From Glossina fuscipes (lineage: Eukaryota > Arthropoda > Insecta > Diptera > Glossinidae): a DNA stretch of 64,000 nucleotides. The DNA lies in contig NW_023998416.1 of assembly GCF_014805625.2 (NCBI RefSeq), forward strand, positions 32,188,056 through 32,252,055, given 5' to 3'. The first letter of the stretch is position 1. Each line of letters starts with the position of its first letter. Positions 27,695-43,004 of this stretch are shown here, piece by piece. Under the pieces are notes generated by a model. The model saw only the letters and a program-made list of their open reading frames with translations, was not told the DNA's origin and did not search any database. A program made the translations under genes and the position numbers.

Positions 27695-27880
27695 TAGAAG
27701 ATTCTTCATTGGTTTTGGAATTTACTCAACACTTGGCTTAATGGATTTCACAAAATACCAAAAAAAAAAAAAAAAAGGAAAACCAAAAAAAAAAAAATAA
27801 AATCAAACAACGAATAAGACAAAAACAACAAAACGCCATTCATGCCATCACTAACACCATCATCACCCAGCATTTCTATC

Positions 27881-27993
27881 CATATATTGTTGTTGTTATT
27901 GTTGTTATTATTGCTGTTATTGTTTTTCCTTATAGTTATTTATGTAGCTGTTGTTATTGTTGTTGTTGTTGTTGCTGTTGCTGTTATTCTTAT
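27881..27993. repeat. GTT-rich triplet repeat
   Basis: Interrupted GTTGTTATT repeats on the plus strand. The ORF here reads as poly-L/V. Confidence 0.85.
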
Positions 27994-30900
27994 TGTCGTT
28001 ATGTTCAATGTGTCTAAACATTAGCTATGAAAGCTGAGTTTATTAAGTCTAAAAGTTAGTTTTTCAGGCAAACTAAACTGGCTAAGCATTAAGTGTAGGC
28101 TGTTCGATGCTGTATTATGTATGTGGCACGATATAAGCCGTGGCATCAAATTCCCAGCATGACCAATGTCGCTGAGCAGATAAAATAGTATATTTCACAG
28201 CGTTCACTTACTTGGTAAGTTGCCCTGCATGTCTGTCCGCATGTTTGTGCATTCGTTCGTTTATTCTCACTGCATAAAATTGTTTTTGTTATTATTGTTG
28301 TTGCTCTTTTCGAAATGTTTATGTAAATAATCAGGAAATTATTATTAGTTGCCATCATTACACTTTTACTTTACGCAGAAGACAAAAAATAGATGTCTAC
28401 GAGCTACTAATACAGTAGGCTCCAAAAGTCGATTTATAAGCACATTTGCAAGCCTTGATAATGACTTCACGTTCCCGTTGGCTGGTCATTAGTAGTAAAA
28501 AATATTTGATAATGGGATTTTTCCAAATAATACTGTTACGCCCATCCTCAACCCATAATAATTATTATTATTATCCTCATAACAACTTAAAAATTCCAAA
28601 AAGCTTTTGTGCCTGTCGCTAGAGCAAACGCTTCAATAGAACTTCTTTCTTTGTTAAAACGCCATTACGCGCGGCAGAAGGCGAATGGGGAAATTATGTA
28701 CAACACAGTACGGTTTACTTATTAGAGTCGATTAGCAGCCATGGCCACGATGACAAATTCATCCAAACATGGTTAAATTCATTTGATTGTTTGACAACTT
28801 TTTCAAGAATTTGGCTGCAATTTGACTGATAATAGTTAATATTAATAAAAAAAAGTGCGTATATTCGCCTCGGGGGTATTTTTTATACTCAATACGACTT
28901 GTTCGTTCGGTTTTACTCTATTTTTATACTCACTTATCCGATGGTCCAAAGGAGTTTCTCCAGCGCACATAAGTACAAGAATTTTGTGGGCATGTGTATA
29001 GGCACGTTACGCGTATTCTTATGGCAACATTTTTGGGCGATCTTGATAAGAGGCTAATCCATGTTTTAGATTAAAGTCTGCTGTGAGTAGAAGATTATAC
29101 CTCCCAAACGTTATTTTGGGCGTATGACGATTAATTTCCAATTTCTGGTCTGTGACCATCTATGAAGATGGTTCTAACTATCTTTCTCAATCTTTGCGTC
29201 TACGAGTACTATAAGTGTTGGGGATATATTTTATTAACAGTATTTGTCTATAGTTCAATAATTCAAATAATTGTCAATAATTCTTCTAGAGAATACAAAA
29301 TGAATTGAAAGCAAACCGAAAGCCCCACTTCACCTGAGGCAATCTCAGTATTCGTCACAAAATATCAAAGATTATATTTGATCGCTATACAAAGGCTCAC
29401 TTTTCAGAAGAGCCCATACGTTCGAAAGAGTCCGAAAAATATAGGTATGTACGCCGCACAGGCGCAAGGCCAGCTAGGCACAGAGCCAGGCAGATGGAAG
29501 GCCGCAGCTGGAAGTCTTAAGAAGTAGGCTGGCAGACAGCAATTATAGGTGGGCGGGCAGCTAGACGTAAAAAATAAAAATTATTTATACACACTTTGCT
29601 TATATAATCGAGAAAATCTTCTTAAATGAATTAAGTGCGAAAGTGTGATTACGCGTCTGCACACTTTACCCAGTTACTGTTTTATGCATTGCTTCTAACA
29701 ACTCTGTAAAGTATTCGATTTCGTTGTTGGTGTACATAAATTTATGTACAATTTATTTTGATGGTAATGATTACAATTTTCGTATTTAATGAAATTGTTT
29801 AGTTGCGCACAGGAAACAGTAGAAGAACACATTTATTTATGTAAAATTGTAAAAAAAGAAAAAAAAGTAAATAAAATAAAACTGAAAATAAAAACTGATT
29901 ACAGTTTCTCTATTACCATAATCGTATATAAACATATATTAGATAGGATGTTGACTGCGTGTAGAGTTAAATGACATTTATGGTTGTGGTGTAGACAGTG
30001 TCAGGAAACTGAAGAAGTTCAAAACCACAAATTTATAGAATTTAAGTTATTCTTACAATAAATTCGGAATGTTTATCAAAGCGCACATACACTCTTCAAA
30101 GGAGAATAGCTTTGTGCTAATATATTATGCATTGGCATATTACTTGTGCGCAATTCATACAAAATAAATTTCTTATGCAACTCCGCAGTTTTTATCGACT
30201 AATGCTTAGCATTAAAAGCAATATTGAACGCAAATTTTTAACGTCGAGTGGTAATTAAGTGTTCAAGTTCAGTTTCGAAATTAATTCACTTGCAACAATT
30301 GCTATGCAGGGATTTGCAAAAGTGCTTAACAATCGTGACATACAACGGCTTGAGACTACGTCAGCTCTCTCGTTCATTCATTTTAAAAATAAATATTTGG
30401 ATTTTAGGTGACCCTGTGACGGAGAGAATCTTCCTATTTGTATGTAAGTAGCGTTGTAAAGACGTATTTGATCGAATTAAATGGCAAAAGCATGCAAACT
30501 GTCAATACGAACACGGGCTCTTAACAATTTAATAAATGTTGTGTATCTGTCGAGGCAGATTATGTAACAGAAACGGAGACATATGAAATGTATTCTCGGG
30601 ACTATAAGTGAATACGTTGTAATGAAGCAAAAGAACAAGTAAATCTAATGGAGAACAATTGCAATGAAGAGCTTAGGGAAGCATAAGATTGAGATGTATT
30701 TGTGTAAAATGTAAAAACATTTTTTTATTCTTTAGTTGATTCTATTGAAAAAGTGGAAAGAGTCCCGTTAAGAGAGAGTTGAGCAAAAAAAATGCTTACA
30801 AAACTTGCTCTTATGTAAACAACACGACATAAATTGAAGAAAAGATAAACTGAACCTTCATGCGGGAAAATGAGAAAATAAACAAAGACAAATGACAAAA

Positions 30901-33900
30901 CACTTAAAGCAAAAAAGCAAAATTTTGGTTCAACTATCACCAGAAATCTATAAAAAATTGTTGAAGTGAAGAGAAAAGACAATAAATGAGGTTGAAGGTC
31001 GCCTATTATTCCAGCAAGCTTGCAGCGTCCTTTGGGCAGTATTGGTATTGATCACCATCTGTAATATAATACAAAAACAAATGAGAAATGCGTGATAATG
31101 TTCATGTCAGTGTCCATTCCATTCATTTTGAAATACCCACATTTTTCTGATATTTCACCGTCGGACTACTACCAATTCAAATTTTATATGGGATTAATTA
31201 AACGTTTTTGAAGATTTTGTTAGGACAATTAGTTGCTGACCTTGAAAATAAAATGAACTGTGCATGGCGAGGGAGCTTTTTAAAGGCAGGCGTTATAAAA
31301 ATTTCTGTCCGGGGGTACGCTTTACATTCTAATATTTTTTCACTTTTATCCGGAAATATGCTTTGCATTTACATTATTGATCAATTAAAAGTCCTTTTAT
31401 TTATGAAGTAGTTCAAAGTACATAATAAATTCTAATTTAACTCTTTACACATCCGCAACATTTTTTTTTTTTTTGTTTAATATAGACAATCAGCTATCCG
31501 GCATAGCAGTGCTAGTAGTAATAGGAAATTATAAAAAATTAAATATAAAAATAATTGATATGTTTCATATATATGTATACATAACGAATACAATATCTAT
31601 ACAGTTAGTTTTATAATTTCCCTTAGTGGGTCATTTTAGGAAACATTAGCTCATCCCACGACACCGTCTTTGTAACAATTATAATAACCTGCGTCTTGCT
31701 ATTGAACCAGATACTTTTATCGGTAGTTGCCGATGTAGAACCGCGGGCTGTTTCACGATTTTGTGGAAAATATCCTTCTAGCCAATTATACTAGCAATTT
31801 CACATGTTTTAAATGACTATTTCGAAGCCTAATTTTCTCTGCTTTTCCAGCATTTTGCGTGAAATGTAGGTACAAATTACATATATTCCCAATCCGCATA
31901 GTAACACGTTGCGTCGCTACTTTAGCGTTCTATCCAATGTGCGCATAATTAGTGATGGCGTCTCTGAAGAGCCGTTTGCGTTAAAAGACACTAGAGTTTA
32001 AAAAAAAACTGCCTCTTAAGCACGCAACTACGAAATACTAATCAATTTATTGCAACAACATTTTTGACACATGTTTACACACGTTTGACCTGCTTCAATA
32101 AAATTTTTCAATAATTCAAAGCAGTGCCTCAGCAGCTTACAAAAAAAAGAGCATATTTTCTCCCGACCTCTACTCCAATTTTGGATATGGAAAACACGGA
32201 AAATTCTTAAAATATTGTTTAAAATTTAGCGCAGAACGTGATTTGAAAAAATTTCCTTCGATTCGAAAACCATTCCTTAAAAATCGATTAAAAAGTCATC
32301 CAATCAAAAATAGAAAAAGAGAAGGTTTAAAAGGTATCATTACCACTCAAACGAAATAGGTAAGGGAAGGAAATCTCCTTAATCTGCAGTAACAGGATTC
32401 CTTTGCTCAAAGATTTCTTTGTGTCAGTTCACCAACTATAATTCATATTTAGCCGTAATTTGGAAAAACAGGTATTTAAGTAATTTCAAAATTTTTTGAA
32501 ATGTTACCCATATTATCGGACACTTAATATACATACATATATTCCAAGTTTATTAAATTTTTCTTCTTCAAACGCCGTAAGATAATAGGTTTTGTAATTA
32601 ATCTCAGAGTTCTGATGAAATGCCGTATTGTAGGGTACAACTATTGTTCTCAATTTACAATTTTGAATTTCCCGCTCTTGGAGGCTTCGTTCAATTTAAT
32701 ATAAACACCTGTGACTAGGAGTTTGAAACGGCTAATGTATTACAAAGCACATCTAATAGCGTTCTACGAATGTATTTTGAAAAGTTGCAAACGAAATGGA
32801 GAATTTAATATATATTCCAATTGTTTGTGAGCGAGTACAAAATACAAATGCTGTCGCTGAGTGAGGCACTTCGTGAAATCCTAGAATGTCAATAAAGTTA
32901 TTTAGCAGCTTGACTTACAACATTTTATGACTCAAACTACTTCACAAACACAAGCTTAGGCATATGGTTTTTAAAGGGAAAACAAGGCGTGAAATTAATA
33001 CTATATCAAACTGTGACTATGTCTACGCGTGTGTATATTTGTGTTCATATGTGTCTTTGGATTCTTTTGTCACATTAAACAGCTATTTTATATAAGATGG
33101 CACCGTCCGAGCATATGAAGCGCAAAGCAGTACACCTTACCAACAAGCAACTACTAAGTATTACACTCTCACATTTACATAGAAGTTATCTAATGGCCGA
33201 TCAGGGATTTCATTAATTGACACTTCAATGGCATCAATAAAATTCCACACACCGAACACTTAAAATATTTTACACTCTTTTACCACTTATTACTTACAGA
33301 AATGAATGAAAGCCAAGCCATGCGTGTGTGGCAGGCTGGCAGCGAAAGCAAAAAAAATTTAAAAAAAAAAAATAAGAAAAACATTTTCTGCGTCTCTTTT
33401 TTTTGGGAAATTACTCTTTCACTTTTTCAGCTCGGCGCACCGATATCTATCTATGGTAAGATAAGGCATTAAAACATAACGACAATATCCACAAAAACAA
33501 GACCAAAAAACGAAAAAAGATGAAACTGTTCAACTGTCGTCTTAATGGCAGATTATGGTCACACAAGAGAGTAATAGAGTAGTTATCGGGTTACATGATC
33601 AGGTGAAATTTGTAACAGTTAGATGCCACAACAAACATCATGGAGGTCTGATAATTATTTTGTGACTTTTGACTATAAACAGAATATTTATTACGAGGCC
33701 TATAAATAAAGTTGTCAGGAGCATTAAGGCGACAAACAATAAAAACAAAACTAAGAGAATTCATTGTTTTCGACGATTGGAAACATAAAAATTTATATTC
33801 GATCACAATTTATACAAAACAAGTTTTTAAGTGAAGATGATAAAAATAAAGGTACGTTAAAATTATAAAAGAAGAAAAAAAAAAAAAAAACGACAAAAAA

Positions 33901-34645
33901 TTTCTTTTTAACTCAAACAAAAGCTATACACAATTTAAATAAAATGAACGTTTTAAACTTTTCCCGAGAAAGCTAAATAAATAATCTATAGAAAAAACTT
34001 ACCGGAAATCAACGACATGTAAACAAATTTTTTAAATATGATATATGATGTTTTGCCAATAGTTGAAAAGAAAAAAAATGAAAAAAAAAAAAAAAAAATA
34101 GAAAAAGAAAAAGAAAAAATTCCGCCGTTGATGTTTATAGCTGCCTTAAAACTCTTCGAGTAAAGTTATTTTTTCTGCTTTTTTTTTTTTGTGTGAAATG
34201 TTTTGTATATTAACATACATATGTAACTACAACACAAATGGCACACACGCTGTATGATTAATGATGTTTAATACGCAGAATTTCAACATAGTTCAACTGT
34301 TGCGAACCACTCTACACATATACAAGAATGTTCCCTACGTAAATGAATGCCTTTATTGAATATACGTGGCTGGTGGTTTGGCGGCTGCCATGCCATTTTC
34401 TTCTTCTTCTCTTTTTTTTTGCGCTTTTTTTTAATGCCTCTTTGTAGCTGTGCAAATCGCTTATTACATATTAAATGTTCCCAGCTAGGGGTTAATCAAC
34501 ACACTCCAGTCAGTCCTACAGTTATTTGTTTCGAATCACAATCGATCCGAATAATATATAGCGACATAAACATAACAACATAAACCGTATGTGTTCGATT
34601 ACGGGTCTCTTTATTTTTACGGTGTGAAGAAGAATGAAAAGCAGA

Positions 34646-34678
34646 GGAGAAGAAGAAGAAGAAGAAGAAGAAGAAAGA
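34646..34678. repeat. (GAA)n repeat
   Basis: Ten GAA units, purine-only on the plus strand. Confidence 0.9.
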
Positions 34679-36220
34679 GCAAAAATGAAAACACTTTACA
34701 TACATAGCCTTTTAAAAGTTATAGGCAACATAATATTTCTCCCTTTCCTCAAAAGGTGAAATATAATCAATTGATTATAATTTGTTAGAGAATCTTTTCT
34801 CTTCTTATGTGCTTCTCGTGCCTGCGCACATAATACGCGCTCAATAATTGCAAAAATCGATCTTTCAGACGTATCTACCGCAAGATATTCGCGACGAGCA
34901 CTTCACTATTCAGCACTTATAACACTATTTAGACATTTCTTTTATACACTTGGAAAAATCAAGAGTTTGTTTGATTTGCAGAAAACTAAATGTTCGGGAT
35001 TGAGAGACTAGAACTAACCATGTGACACATTTGTAAAAATTGGATGATCTTTTCCCTTCTCATATGATCTGTCATTAATTTTTTTTTTTGTCTTGGGCTA
35101 TTGTCAACAGTTGCTTATTATTTGCTGGCATATGCTGTTCGGAAAATATTTGCCTCCTTGATAAGTGGATTAGCGATCTGGTAATTTGCATGCTTATAAG
35201 GAACTTGTCAATTGTTCTATGCTTCTTCTACAGCTTATGTTACACATTATTTGATAGATGTCCGTTGACTACAGTTAATACCAAAGTTAATTAATTTCAA
35301 TTCATTCAAAACATAAACCATAAACCATAACTCAAAATTCAAATCGTTTTTCAACTCTATTAAGCTATTTAAAAAAATATGCAAATCCAAAAAGCTGATA
35401 GGGCGCGTGTTTGAAACAAACTTGTCAATAGTCGTGATGTTTAATTGTCATCAAAGACAGTAAACTTTGGATATCGTCTGATTTTGAAAAACGATCTGAA
35501 GCGAGAGATTTTGGACTTGTATTCAGATTAAATGAAATTTTGTTGAGTGTATTAAAGAAAATTCTTACACACATAACTCATAATGCATGTGGGTGGGTGT
35601 GCTGAGAGCATGCACGTTGTACTGCTGTTATTCAATCTTACGAACAACATATGCGCATGCCCGTCTTCTCACACAAAATTTATTTGTTAAGTTTTGATCT
35701 GTTTGTTCTGAATATGAGTATTATCATACTCACAACCAACTCATGTAAGTATGTTGCATCTATTTTTTCGTTAGTGACATTCCTTGAATCCGTGTAAGGT
35801 TCGCTAAGCCTTTCGCTCAGCTCAACTGTAATCTGATATTTAAATATCACCGCTTTGCCGTGGCAATCCTGCTAAAAATTTATGAAATCTCTCCAAAGTT
35901 ACAATTAGGTCAAATTTATACGCGAGTGAGGTGACCTTTCGCAAAGAATACGTAAAAGAAGAAAGATAACGAGCAACTAATCGAAACCGAGAGTCTCAGA
36001 TATCAAACGGTGCTACTTACAGGGTACAACAACGAATAGTGAAAGCATAGCAGACGTGTTGATTATGGTTTACCCCATCTTCTGCATAGGTAAGGAATTT
36101 TCTGCTATTTTTGTATTTAAAGTATTTTTGCACCTTTTGGAGCCCTTTTACTGTATGTGGTCCTCTTGGTTCAAATATTCGACATGTCAAAATTTATTTG
36201 AGATAAGTTGAGCTATATTT

Positions 36221-36284
36221 TATAATAATAATAATAATAATAAGCGAAGGGTTGGCTGATGCTACCTGTATGTCAATCCAAACT

Positions 36285-36315
<31 letters not shown>

Positions 36316-36316
36316 A
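36221..36316. repeat. (AAT)n and (TC)n microsatellites
   Basis: AAT array at 36221-36243 and TC array at 36284-36316, about 40 bases apart. Confidence 0.88.
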
Positions 36317-39300
36317 ACCTATAGTTCGTAGTATTTATTGATTCAGCACTCGATCTCAATGCAAAATCTCAGGGCAAAGATTGCGGTCGTTCGCCTTTCC
36401 GCTCGCCGCCAGTAAGAGCCGTCGACGCTAAACTGACGTCAATGCTATAACTTAAGAAAGTTTTAGCGAATGTTGACTGATGCTTTTCGAAGCCTGTGAA
36501 CTCATCTAAACTTCTAATTGACTTTCTTACCACGAGTAAAATACTTTCTATGCTACGATAATTATGATACGTCGGAAAGCAGTAGTGAAGATCGACGATT
36601 CGTTGCAAACGTAACCGCTTACTTGGTTTTTATTTTCATTTTCGTTGTTTTGGTTTCTTCTTGCTTTCGTTTTTGCCTACACATAAAACTTTTGGTTTAT
36701 TGTTTGTGTAGTTGCTTAACTGTCTAACACGCTGACTGACTGTTGAGTTCTTTTTATGCTGGACAATAATCGATTAAAATCATCGATCAATGTAATCAAT
36801 TGGCATTGTTTCATTAACCTATTGTACAACAAACCGTCTTCAATTTTTCAAGCAAAGTCAAAAGTAAATAATTCAGCGGTGATGGCCCCACATAGGTGGG
36901 TGGCCCTTCAATGATGAAATACATTTTGCCTGTCGACTTGAGTTTTAAATTTGTACGGGTACAGAGTTCAATTAATATTTGATTTGTTGAATGATCCACT
37001 TCATCATCGTCACTATTCCGATTATTAATATTTAAACGAATCTTACGGAAGGTGCCCTTCCATGTCTTTGCTGAGGAGAACAAAACGCATTCGGCTGAAG
37101 TAATTTTTCTGAAAATGATCACAATATTCGCTTCTATGTGGCGGAGAAAAAATTTTGTAAAAACGTTGGTTTAAATTAATTTTTGCCTGAAGGAAACCGC
37201 TGGATTGATAACGGTTGATGTTTACTTCACTCTCCCCCAAAAAAAAACTTACATATGCACGATAAATTTCAAGTTTTAAATTTTTAACTACACCGATAAG
37301 TCATAAATCACCAAACTTGTAGTATTTTAAAGCGCATTTATACACATACAGCAATTGATATGATTGGATCAGGCTTGATCTTTGAAGCTCCTTTAAGAAA
37401 CCATATAAAAAATTTTAATATATCTAAAGCTTATTAGTTTCCTTTCATCCCCCGCATTAAAAAGTCTATAGTGAAAGTGAAATCATTTTACAAATTATCG
37501 TATAGGGCGTGGCAAAATTCGCTCAAGAAACAATTTTGGTAATAAATACAAGTTCGTAATGAATACTCACTAGACTCTGGACATTCGCTACCTCTTATTC
37601 TTTCTTCTCACTTTTTTCTTAAAGGAAAAATGTAAATAAAAAAGTTATAAAAAAAGGGTTTCTTGCGTGTCCAACTACTATGCCTCCTCCACTCTTAGAT
37701 GGTTAGTTAAATATGGAAACAAAATGTGCTCAAAGTAGAAACTGAACCGTTTTAAGTCAAACAAATAGAATCATGCGGGTTAAAATAAATATTTTGAAAA
37801 TTACACTACAGTTACAATGCTACAATATGTTCCCCTTTTTTTATAAGCTTAAAGCCTTGTACGTTGGAGAAGAAGACGAAGAATTTTTCATTGCATAATA
37901 TTTGAAAATAATAGTAATTTTTCCATTTTTTTTTTTTTTTTGAAATCTTTGTATGCGTTCTCAGGATGAAGCGTGTGCTACCGGGACATATATCCATGGT
38001 TGTACGTTTTTCATCAGCATAAGAATTTAATTGAAGTAAAGATATTCCATGAAGTCAGACCACATTTTTTGAGATTAGAATGCTTGCGAGACATCGTAAC
38101 TTATGTTTTTCTTAAGTTATGGTTTATCGCAAAGAAAGGCAAAATAACTAAAAAATCAAAATAGTGGAGGAAGGCATCGAAAGTTAAAAAAAAAAAATCG
38201 ATATCCCATATTATCAAAAAACTACTTTTACTTTACTAAAAGGTATTGTTAAGAAGAATTAACCTACCACACCGTGGTCTCCACCATTATTCACTTAGAG
38301 TTTGCACACATGGATAATTCTGTCTTGTTTACCTCATGATAAATAAGCCAACAAAGTGAAAAAAAGAAAATTTAATCGCTTATAATATTATGCGGGCATG
38401 GCCCATTTCTTCCATTTTTACATGTAAACGGGAGAGTTTCCCGTAAATCGAATATGGAAAGCGTCGGCCTTGTGTCTTTTACAATTTGTGAGCATTGACC
38501 AAAAAAACACAAATTTTTGTTTACAAAAACGGAGTTGCGTTCAATTTACGCTTCACAGCGGGCCCGCGGTCTGATCAATTTGCCCCAACCTTCTTATGTT
38601 TCTACCAAATTTGAAGTCTACATCTTCAGTTTTGAGATCCGATTTATATTCATGTTCCGGCAGGTGTGCGATTTGAAATTAAAGGTCAAAAGTAGGTCGA
38701 AGGTATTGTGTCAGCCATTCAGGCTCGTTTACCAAAATAGTAATCACTGCTCCTCGCTTTTCTGATTCCACCACATTTAGAAATTTGGAGTTTCTTCAGA
38801 ACGCTCACAATTGAATCAAGCATTTATAGTTGCCACTCTAATATATATAATATATATCTAACACACACATATATATATATATTATATATCATACATTTCC
38901 GATGCCTTGAAAATATCTAAAATGCCTCAGGATTTTTATTTACGCCCTTGAGACAGTAGAAGGCCAAAGAAGGGGGGTGTTTTTTTGAACCGCTTACTTT
39001 TTTCACGCTTTGCTGTCGTTATTACAATTAACGCTTACTTCCCCAAAAACCAAGCTTCTATGATAACTACTTTCTAACGATCTTCTTTTAATAATATTAA
39101 AAAGTCATATTTCGAGAAACCGAAGATAATCTAACTGAATAAGAACGAAAAAGATTTACTGCTTTTGATATGATGCGTACTAAGCAGATTTTAGTAGAAA
39201 ATCGAATAAGTGATGCTGCAGATAAGGAAATGATCTTCAAAATATTTCTCCAAAATTTCCCTTTCTTCTCTTTAGGATAATATATGTACGAATGTTTTAG

Positions 39301-39964
39301 AGATAATCGGTTATTCGAAATCTTGAACGTATGTAGTCGTTATTAAAAAAAAAAAATAAATAAATAAATAAAAAATGTATTGCTTTTAAGAAACTTTATC
39401 AAATTCATTCATAAATTCCAGGAAGCCTTGCGGATTACATGCCAGTAGATAATGCTTTGTCAGATCATATTTTATTTGAATTGTTAAACAATTATTCAAT
39501 AGTTTTCTGATAGATAACCGGTTTTATATTTACAATTTTGTCTGTCGATAAGAGTTTTGTTCAAATTAAAAAAAAAATTTTAATTAATTTATTAATTAAG
39601 TCTCATTACAATTCTTAAATATAATAAACGTGCTGGTGGTGACGCACACTACATATTTAATCGCAATAAATTCTGTTAAAGAAAAAGATAATCTATTGGA
39701 ATTCAGTAAACATTTCGGTTCAACTCATAACTTGAGAACAAAAAAAATTTTATTTTTGGTAACATTAACATTATAAAGAACAGAAAACAAAAAGTGGATT
39801 TTTTTTGCTTTCTAGAGCTATTAGCGCCAAAGGATTTTCTCATGATTTTAAAAAATATACGCGCTTGTAGAATTTGCGACAAAAATAGCCTTCGGCATTA
39901 TTATGTTGTATTTCTTTTGTGCTGAAGCCAGGGCCAGTAAAGTGTTCGAGCAGCAAGCAGTAGA

Positions 39965-40176
39965 TGATAGTGGTAGTAGTAGTGGCAGTAAGAGTAGTGG
40001 TAGTAGATGGATGGATGGATCGATGGTTATTTAGGCCTGTTTGTTCATGTACTTTTTTGTGCCTGTGTGTGTGTGTGTGTGTGTGGGTGTGTGTGGGTGT
40101 ACGTTTGCGGGTATATATAGATATATATATGTATGTGTGTATGTGTGTGTGTATGTGTGTGTGTGTGTGTATGCAT
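39965..40176. repeat. AGT, GGAT and GT repeat cluster
   Basis: Imperfect AGTAGTGGT triplets, then (GGAT)n at 40006-40022, then a GT-rich run of about 110 bases with GTAT variants. The ORFs over it (C/V on plus, T/H on minus) are translated repeat. Confidence 0.88.
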
Positions 40177-40649
40177 TTGTGTATGTGCTTTAAAGGCTGC
40201 CGTTTGTGGTAAAACACAAAAACTCATCAGAGATTATAGCCGCTGCTTGGTTAGCTGCATATTTACTGCTTTGCTTGGTTGATTGGTTGGTTAGTGCTCT
40301 GCTGGAATTTCTCAAGATGACCCTTTTACTAGTAGGCTTTCGTAAGCTTGCATATATACGTTTATAGGCATATAACTTTATGAGGGGTTAAGAGTTTGAT
40401 ATTAAAACGATAAACATTCTTTTTAAGCAATAGGCCAATAAACCAAGCAGCAGCTCTTACTAGTACGACGACGATTATCATAAATTCGACGGAGGTAGGC
40501 AGTTACTCAGTCAGTCAGGTATGCATAGTACAGGTAAAATGCATACACCCCCGACAAATATATTTTTTCACCTGACTTTTAAGTATGCATTATCCCTTAT
40601 AAGCTAAAGCGATCAGTTTATTCTGCTCTTTTGACAGAGAAATGCTATT

Positions 40650-40749
40650 NNNNNNNNNNNNNNNNNNNNNNNNNNNNNNNNNNNNNNNNNNNNNNNNNNN
40701 NNNNNNNNNNNNNNNNNNNNNNNNNNNNNNNNNNNNNNNNNNNNNNNNN
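40650..40749. other. Assembly gap next to a 45-T run
   Basis: Exactly 100 N followed directly by 45 T (40750-40794). The assembly probably broke in this homopolymer, so the real T run length and any sequence hidden here are unknown. Confidence 0.95.
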
Positions 40750-40796
<47 letters not shown>

Positions 40797-40958
40797 TAAT
40801 CACGTTTTGCGACCGACATATTTTAATATTTTATTCCGCTGAGATATCAAAAATGTACATCTCTTGTAACAGCTTACCTCGAATATGCATAAAAGAAAAA
40901 GGGGAGCCAGCAATGCCGAGCATGTACTAAAATAATATTTAGGCATGAGAGACGTCAG

Positions 40959-41012
40959 TGGCAGCAGCAGCAGCAGCAGCAGCAGCATCAAAATCAGCAG
41001 CAACAACAGCAG
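40959..41012. repeat. (AGC)n repeat
   Basis: Nine perfect AGC units then degenerate CAGCAACAACAGCAG. Such a repeat can encode poly-Q or poly-A, but no conserved protein surrounds it. Confidence 0.88.
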
Positions 41013-41173
41013 AGGTTCCCAGGCAGCCCAGACAAGCAAGCAAGTGTGTGTCTACAAATATTTTTGCTTTGCTGTGAATTATTACCATCTCGCAGAATGC
41101 GCGAATTGTTGCTATGAATAAATGTATAAGCCGTGTACAACTTACTAAATGTGCAAGCATACAAACCAACGTA

Positions 41174-41237
41174 AACACACAAACACAAACACACACATAC
41201 ATACATACATACATATATATATACAAACATACATATA

Positions 41238-41284
<47 letters not shown>

Positions 41285-41290
41285 ATAGAT
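41174..41290. repeat. (CA)n, (CATA)n and (AT)n compound microsatellite
   Basis: Runs through AACACAAACACAC, ACATACATACATA and a 40-base AT array in sequence. Confidence 0.9.
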
Positions 41291-43004
41291 CTATCTATAT
41301 GTACGTATTATATAAAATTTTATTTTCCTTGAAAGCCTTTTGAGTTTGCAAAGAGTCAAATTGGTCGGCACACGCTCGAGGGCACACGCCATTTCCCACG
41401 GAGTAACATTTTACAATATATGCTACAGAATATGCAGTAAGTTACCTTCGTTGTAGTTACTGTTGTTGTCGTTGTTCTTATTGCTGTTGTTATTGCTGCA
41501 ACTAATGTTGTGCATCAACCATCAACAGCTCGCAAAATAGTAGGAGCTCGGCACAATAAAAAGTAACAAAAACAACAAGCAAACTAACTACAATGAAAAG
41601 TACAAATGCTTAAAACTGATCAACACGCTTCCCTAAATGTTTTATTAGCCACCATTGCTGTCTTACATATACTGCATAATACGAATTCTCCGCACCCGTT
41701 CCTCCTACTTCGTCATTGGACCAACCGTTTAGTTATTGGGTTGCAGCCATAATATGATTTCAGGCTCCATTGTGTGTGGAGGAGTTTGCTTGCGTGTCGT
41801 GTATGTTTATACGTTTGTTGTATGTAAGAAAGGAGACCTTGCTTATATAATGTTGCACAGAGGCAAGACTTTTCTTTCAAAGTTTAAAAGTTGAAGGTAA
41901 ATTTCTTTTTTGTGTTAACTACAGATCAAAAAACATTAATTTCTTATGCTTGCTTATGAGCTAAATCTCTGCTAAAAAAGAGATGGGACGTTAACTTCTA
42001 ACATCTCTGACCTGCAATTCATATGCAATTCCGTATAAGTGAGCAAAGTTTCGATTGCTTTACTCTTTGTTTGATCACTTTGTCTTACCGGACTCGTAAT
42101 ACTGATCAAGTTTTGCAATTTTTCTTACATTAAATTGGTCCTATAAAGTTGATTAGTTTCTAAACTATAAAATATATTTACTACAATCTCAGGCTTTTAA
42201 ATTTAAACAGTCCAAAAGCTATTCTATTCGGAGGCAAAAATTGTTTAAAATAGTAATAAAAGAACGAAAAAAAAATGCAAAGCAATGGATGAAATATGAA
42301 TTGCATTACATTACGTTACATGTAACACACAACATACCTAGGGATTATGATAAACCCGCATTTCATATCTGGATTCATCCTAAGTCGAATTCAGTTGTGG
42401 AAATTGTGAAGGGTATAAGTTGAAGGATAAGGGCACACGGACACAGAATTTTAAATTGCATCAGAAAATTGAAGGAATTTTGCAAAATTAATATTTGGTT
42501 TTTTTAGTTATCCTCTCTTCAAAGTGTTTTCACTGACTGATCTGAAGTTTTTTTATGTTTCTTTAACAAAAACTTTATGCAAAAGTGGCAAAAAACAAAC
42601 ACTAACGACTTACTCACTACGTTAGATAGAGATTCCTCAAAAATTATTGGGAACATCATTATCAATCAATTTGAAAATAATTTTCTAAATCATTTTAAGC
42701 CAGTCTCTATTTGAGATCTGTCCGTGCATTATTATATTCAACTTACAGCTCGTAAGCTTCGAAATATTCCAAGTGCAAACTGCTAAGTTTTGAGGCAAGT
42801 TTTTCTGAAGACAAGCAACTGAGGACAATTTTTATAACCATACGCTGGATATTAAGAAGGTCGTTCCATATGAAAAAAAGTTTCAATTTTTAAAATTTCT
42901 GTACAAAACGCAATGAAAAACATTATTGTAACACTTTGGATGAAAGGGAAAATGGAAAATCTAGACCGTAAGCGGCTGCTTTTTGATATAACCATTTTCT
43001 AAAA

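Larger units (their letters stand above)
22362..40649. other. Gene-free stretch between the two gaps
   Basis: About 18 kb of AT-rich DNA with frequent triplet repeats at 24.8-28.0 kb and plainer sequence at 28.4-39.9 kb. No conserved ORF, RNA gene or clear transposon was recognised. A run of GGCAG/GCAGGC motifs at 29465-29565 stands out by its higher GC content. Confidence 0.55.
40795..43004. other. Gene-free stretch right of the second gap
   Basis: Contains the AGC and compound CA/CATA/AT repeats and otherwise ordinary AT-rich DNA. The (TTG/TTA) run at 41455-41500 is low complexity. Nothing coding was recognised. Confidence 0.55.

Noticed and set aside
39840..40217. A 125-codon minus-strand ORF
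   Set aside because: Mostly alternating T and H from the GT repeat; no conserved sequence.
40631..40930. ORF of poly-F crossing the second N gap
   Set aside because: It is a translated T homopolymer joined to unknown bases.
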